Part shown: one piece after another, positions 63,715-64,000 of the stretch | Layout: every line of letters starts with the position of its first letter | Position numbering within the stretch: position 1 is the first letter of the stretch | NCBI GenBank assembly: GCA_963816985.1 | Contig: CAWFMF010000004.1 | Location: 4,154,001-4,218,000, forward strand | Source of the DNA: JAIVJM01 sp963816985 | GTDB lineage: Bacteria; Acidobacteriota; Blastocatellia; Pyrinomonadales; Pyrinomonadaceae | DNA length: 64,000 nucleotides | Direction: 5' to 3' | Program-made: the position numbers and the translations under genes | Notes under the pieces: model-generated | Databases searched by the model: none | What the model was told of the DNA's origin: nothing | The model's input: the letters and a program-made list of their open reading frames with translations, nothing else

Positions 63715-64000
63715 GGCTTCGACTCCGTTTCGCCGTCTTCGCTTAAGGCCGGGAGGCGGACGGTGAAGACGGCCCCGCCCGCTTGCGAGTTGGAGGCCGA
63801 GAGCGTGCCGCCGTGATCCGTGACGACGCGGTGCGCGAGCGCGAGGCCGACGCCGTGGCCTTTGGACTTGGTGGTGAAGAAGGGGATGAAGACGCGCTGC
63901 AAGTCCGACTCGTTGATGCCGTTGCCGCTGTCCGCGACCTCGACGCGCGCCCACTCGAAGCCTTCCGCGTCGCGCTCGCGCGCGGCACGGACGTTGACGC
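63711..64000 (-). CDS. sensor histidine kinase, C-terminal part (5' partial)
   Basis: The gene enters from the right edge of the window; only the last ~96 residues are visible. They form the end of a HATPase domain. VEVADSGNGINESDLQRVFI contains the N2-side DxGxGI box, PFFTTKSKGHGVGLALAHRV the G2-type lid, and VTDHGGTLSASNSQAGGAVF the last strands. It should autophosphorylate a histidine in a part not visible here. The stop overlaps the start of a small downstream protein by 4 bp. Confidence 0.9.
   Translation of the reverse strand, partial: VNVRAARERDAEGFEWARVEVADSGNGINESDLQRVFIPFFTTKSKGHGVGLALAHRVVTDHGGTLSASNSQAGGAVFTVRLPALSEDGETESKP

Overview
The window is GC-rich chromosomal DNA from a Gram-negative-type bacterium. 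Many products are exported, there are paired M16 proteases, TTG and GTG starts are common, and short palindromic repeats are dense. I infer an Acidobacteriota member, probably Blastocatellia/Pyrinomonadaceae-like. This rests on gene content and repeat style, not on a phylogenetic marker analysis.

Layout. 1-723: end of a GGDEF protein. 856-2882: trpB-trpA. 2918-3541: HD-GYP protein on the minus strand, with a twin-palindrome intergenic region. 4014-5114: recA. 5306-6631: MTA/SAH-deaminase-like amidohydrolase. 6972-8138: tRNA-Phe followed by a decayed integrase tail and a 5'-truncated haem peroxidase. 8444-11221: small basic secreted protein, ATP-grasp protein with a histone-like tail, and a secreted protein of unknown role. 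11704-28142: one long plus-strand carbohydrate block (tkt, tal, pgi, gnd, zwf, opcA, glk, pgl, GH63 glucosidase, class III fbp). It covers glucose phosphorylation, both branches of the pentose-phosphate pathway and return to glucose-6-phosphate. 28450-29360: secreted metzincin. 29575-35527: Rrf2 regulator plus sufB-C-D-S-U. 35698-43676: enolase-superfamily protein (OSBS/NSAR or epimerase type), M20 peptidase, GNAT, gamma-glutamyltransferase, Xaa-Pro aminopeptidase and an exported amidohydrolase. 43883-50780: a translationally coupled minus-strand trio (exported protein of unknown family, alkaline-phosphatase-superfamily enzyme, flippase-FtsX fusion). 51115-54755: GT-C glycosyltransferase and an FHA-membrane-protease protein. 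55029-59227: thioredoxin-like ferredoxin, an active/inactive M16 pair and a HEAT-like exported protein. 59565-63481: ubiD, metallophosphoesterase and FAD monooxygenase. The window ends inside a histidine kinase on the minus strand.

Two themes cut across the window. First, intergenic spaces hold three repeat families: REPIN-like paired hairpins, heptamer-periodic palindromes, and nested GGGGGC palindromes. They repeatedly start within a few bases of a stop codon, or supply the stop codon. Second, about twelve single-base frameshifts interrupt otherwise well-conserved genes. Six lie in the first 930 bp of transketolase, and one splits what looks like a bifunctional transaldolase/glucose-6-phosphate isomerase. 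These are either sequence errors or recent mutations; the window alone cannot decide.

The best candidate for something undescribed is the 43.9-50.8 kb envelope trio, followed by the stop-codon-hugging repeats.
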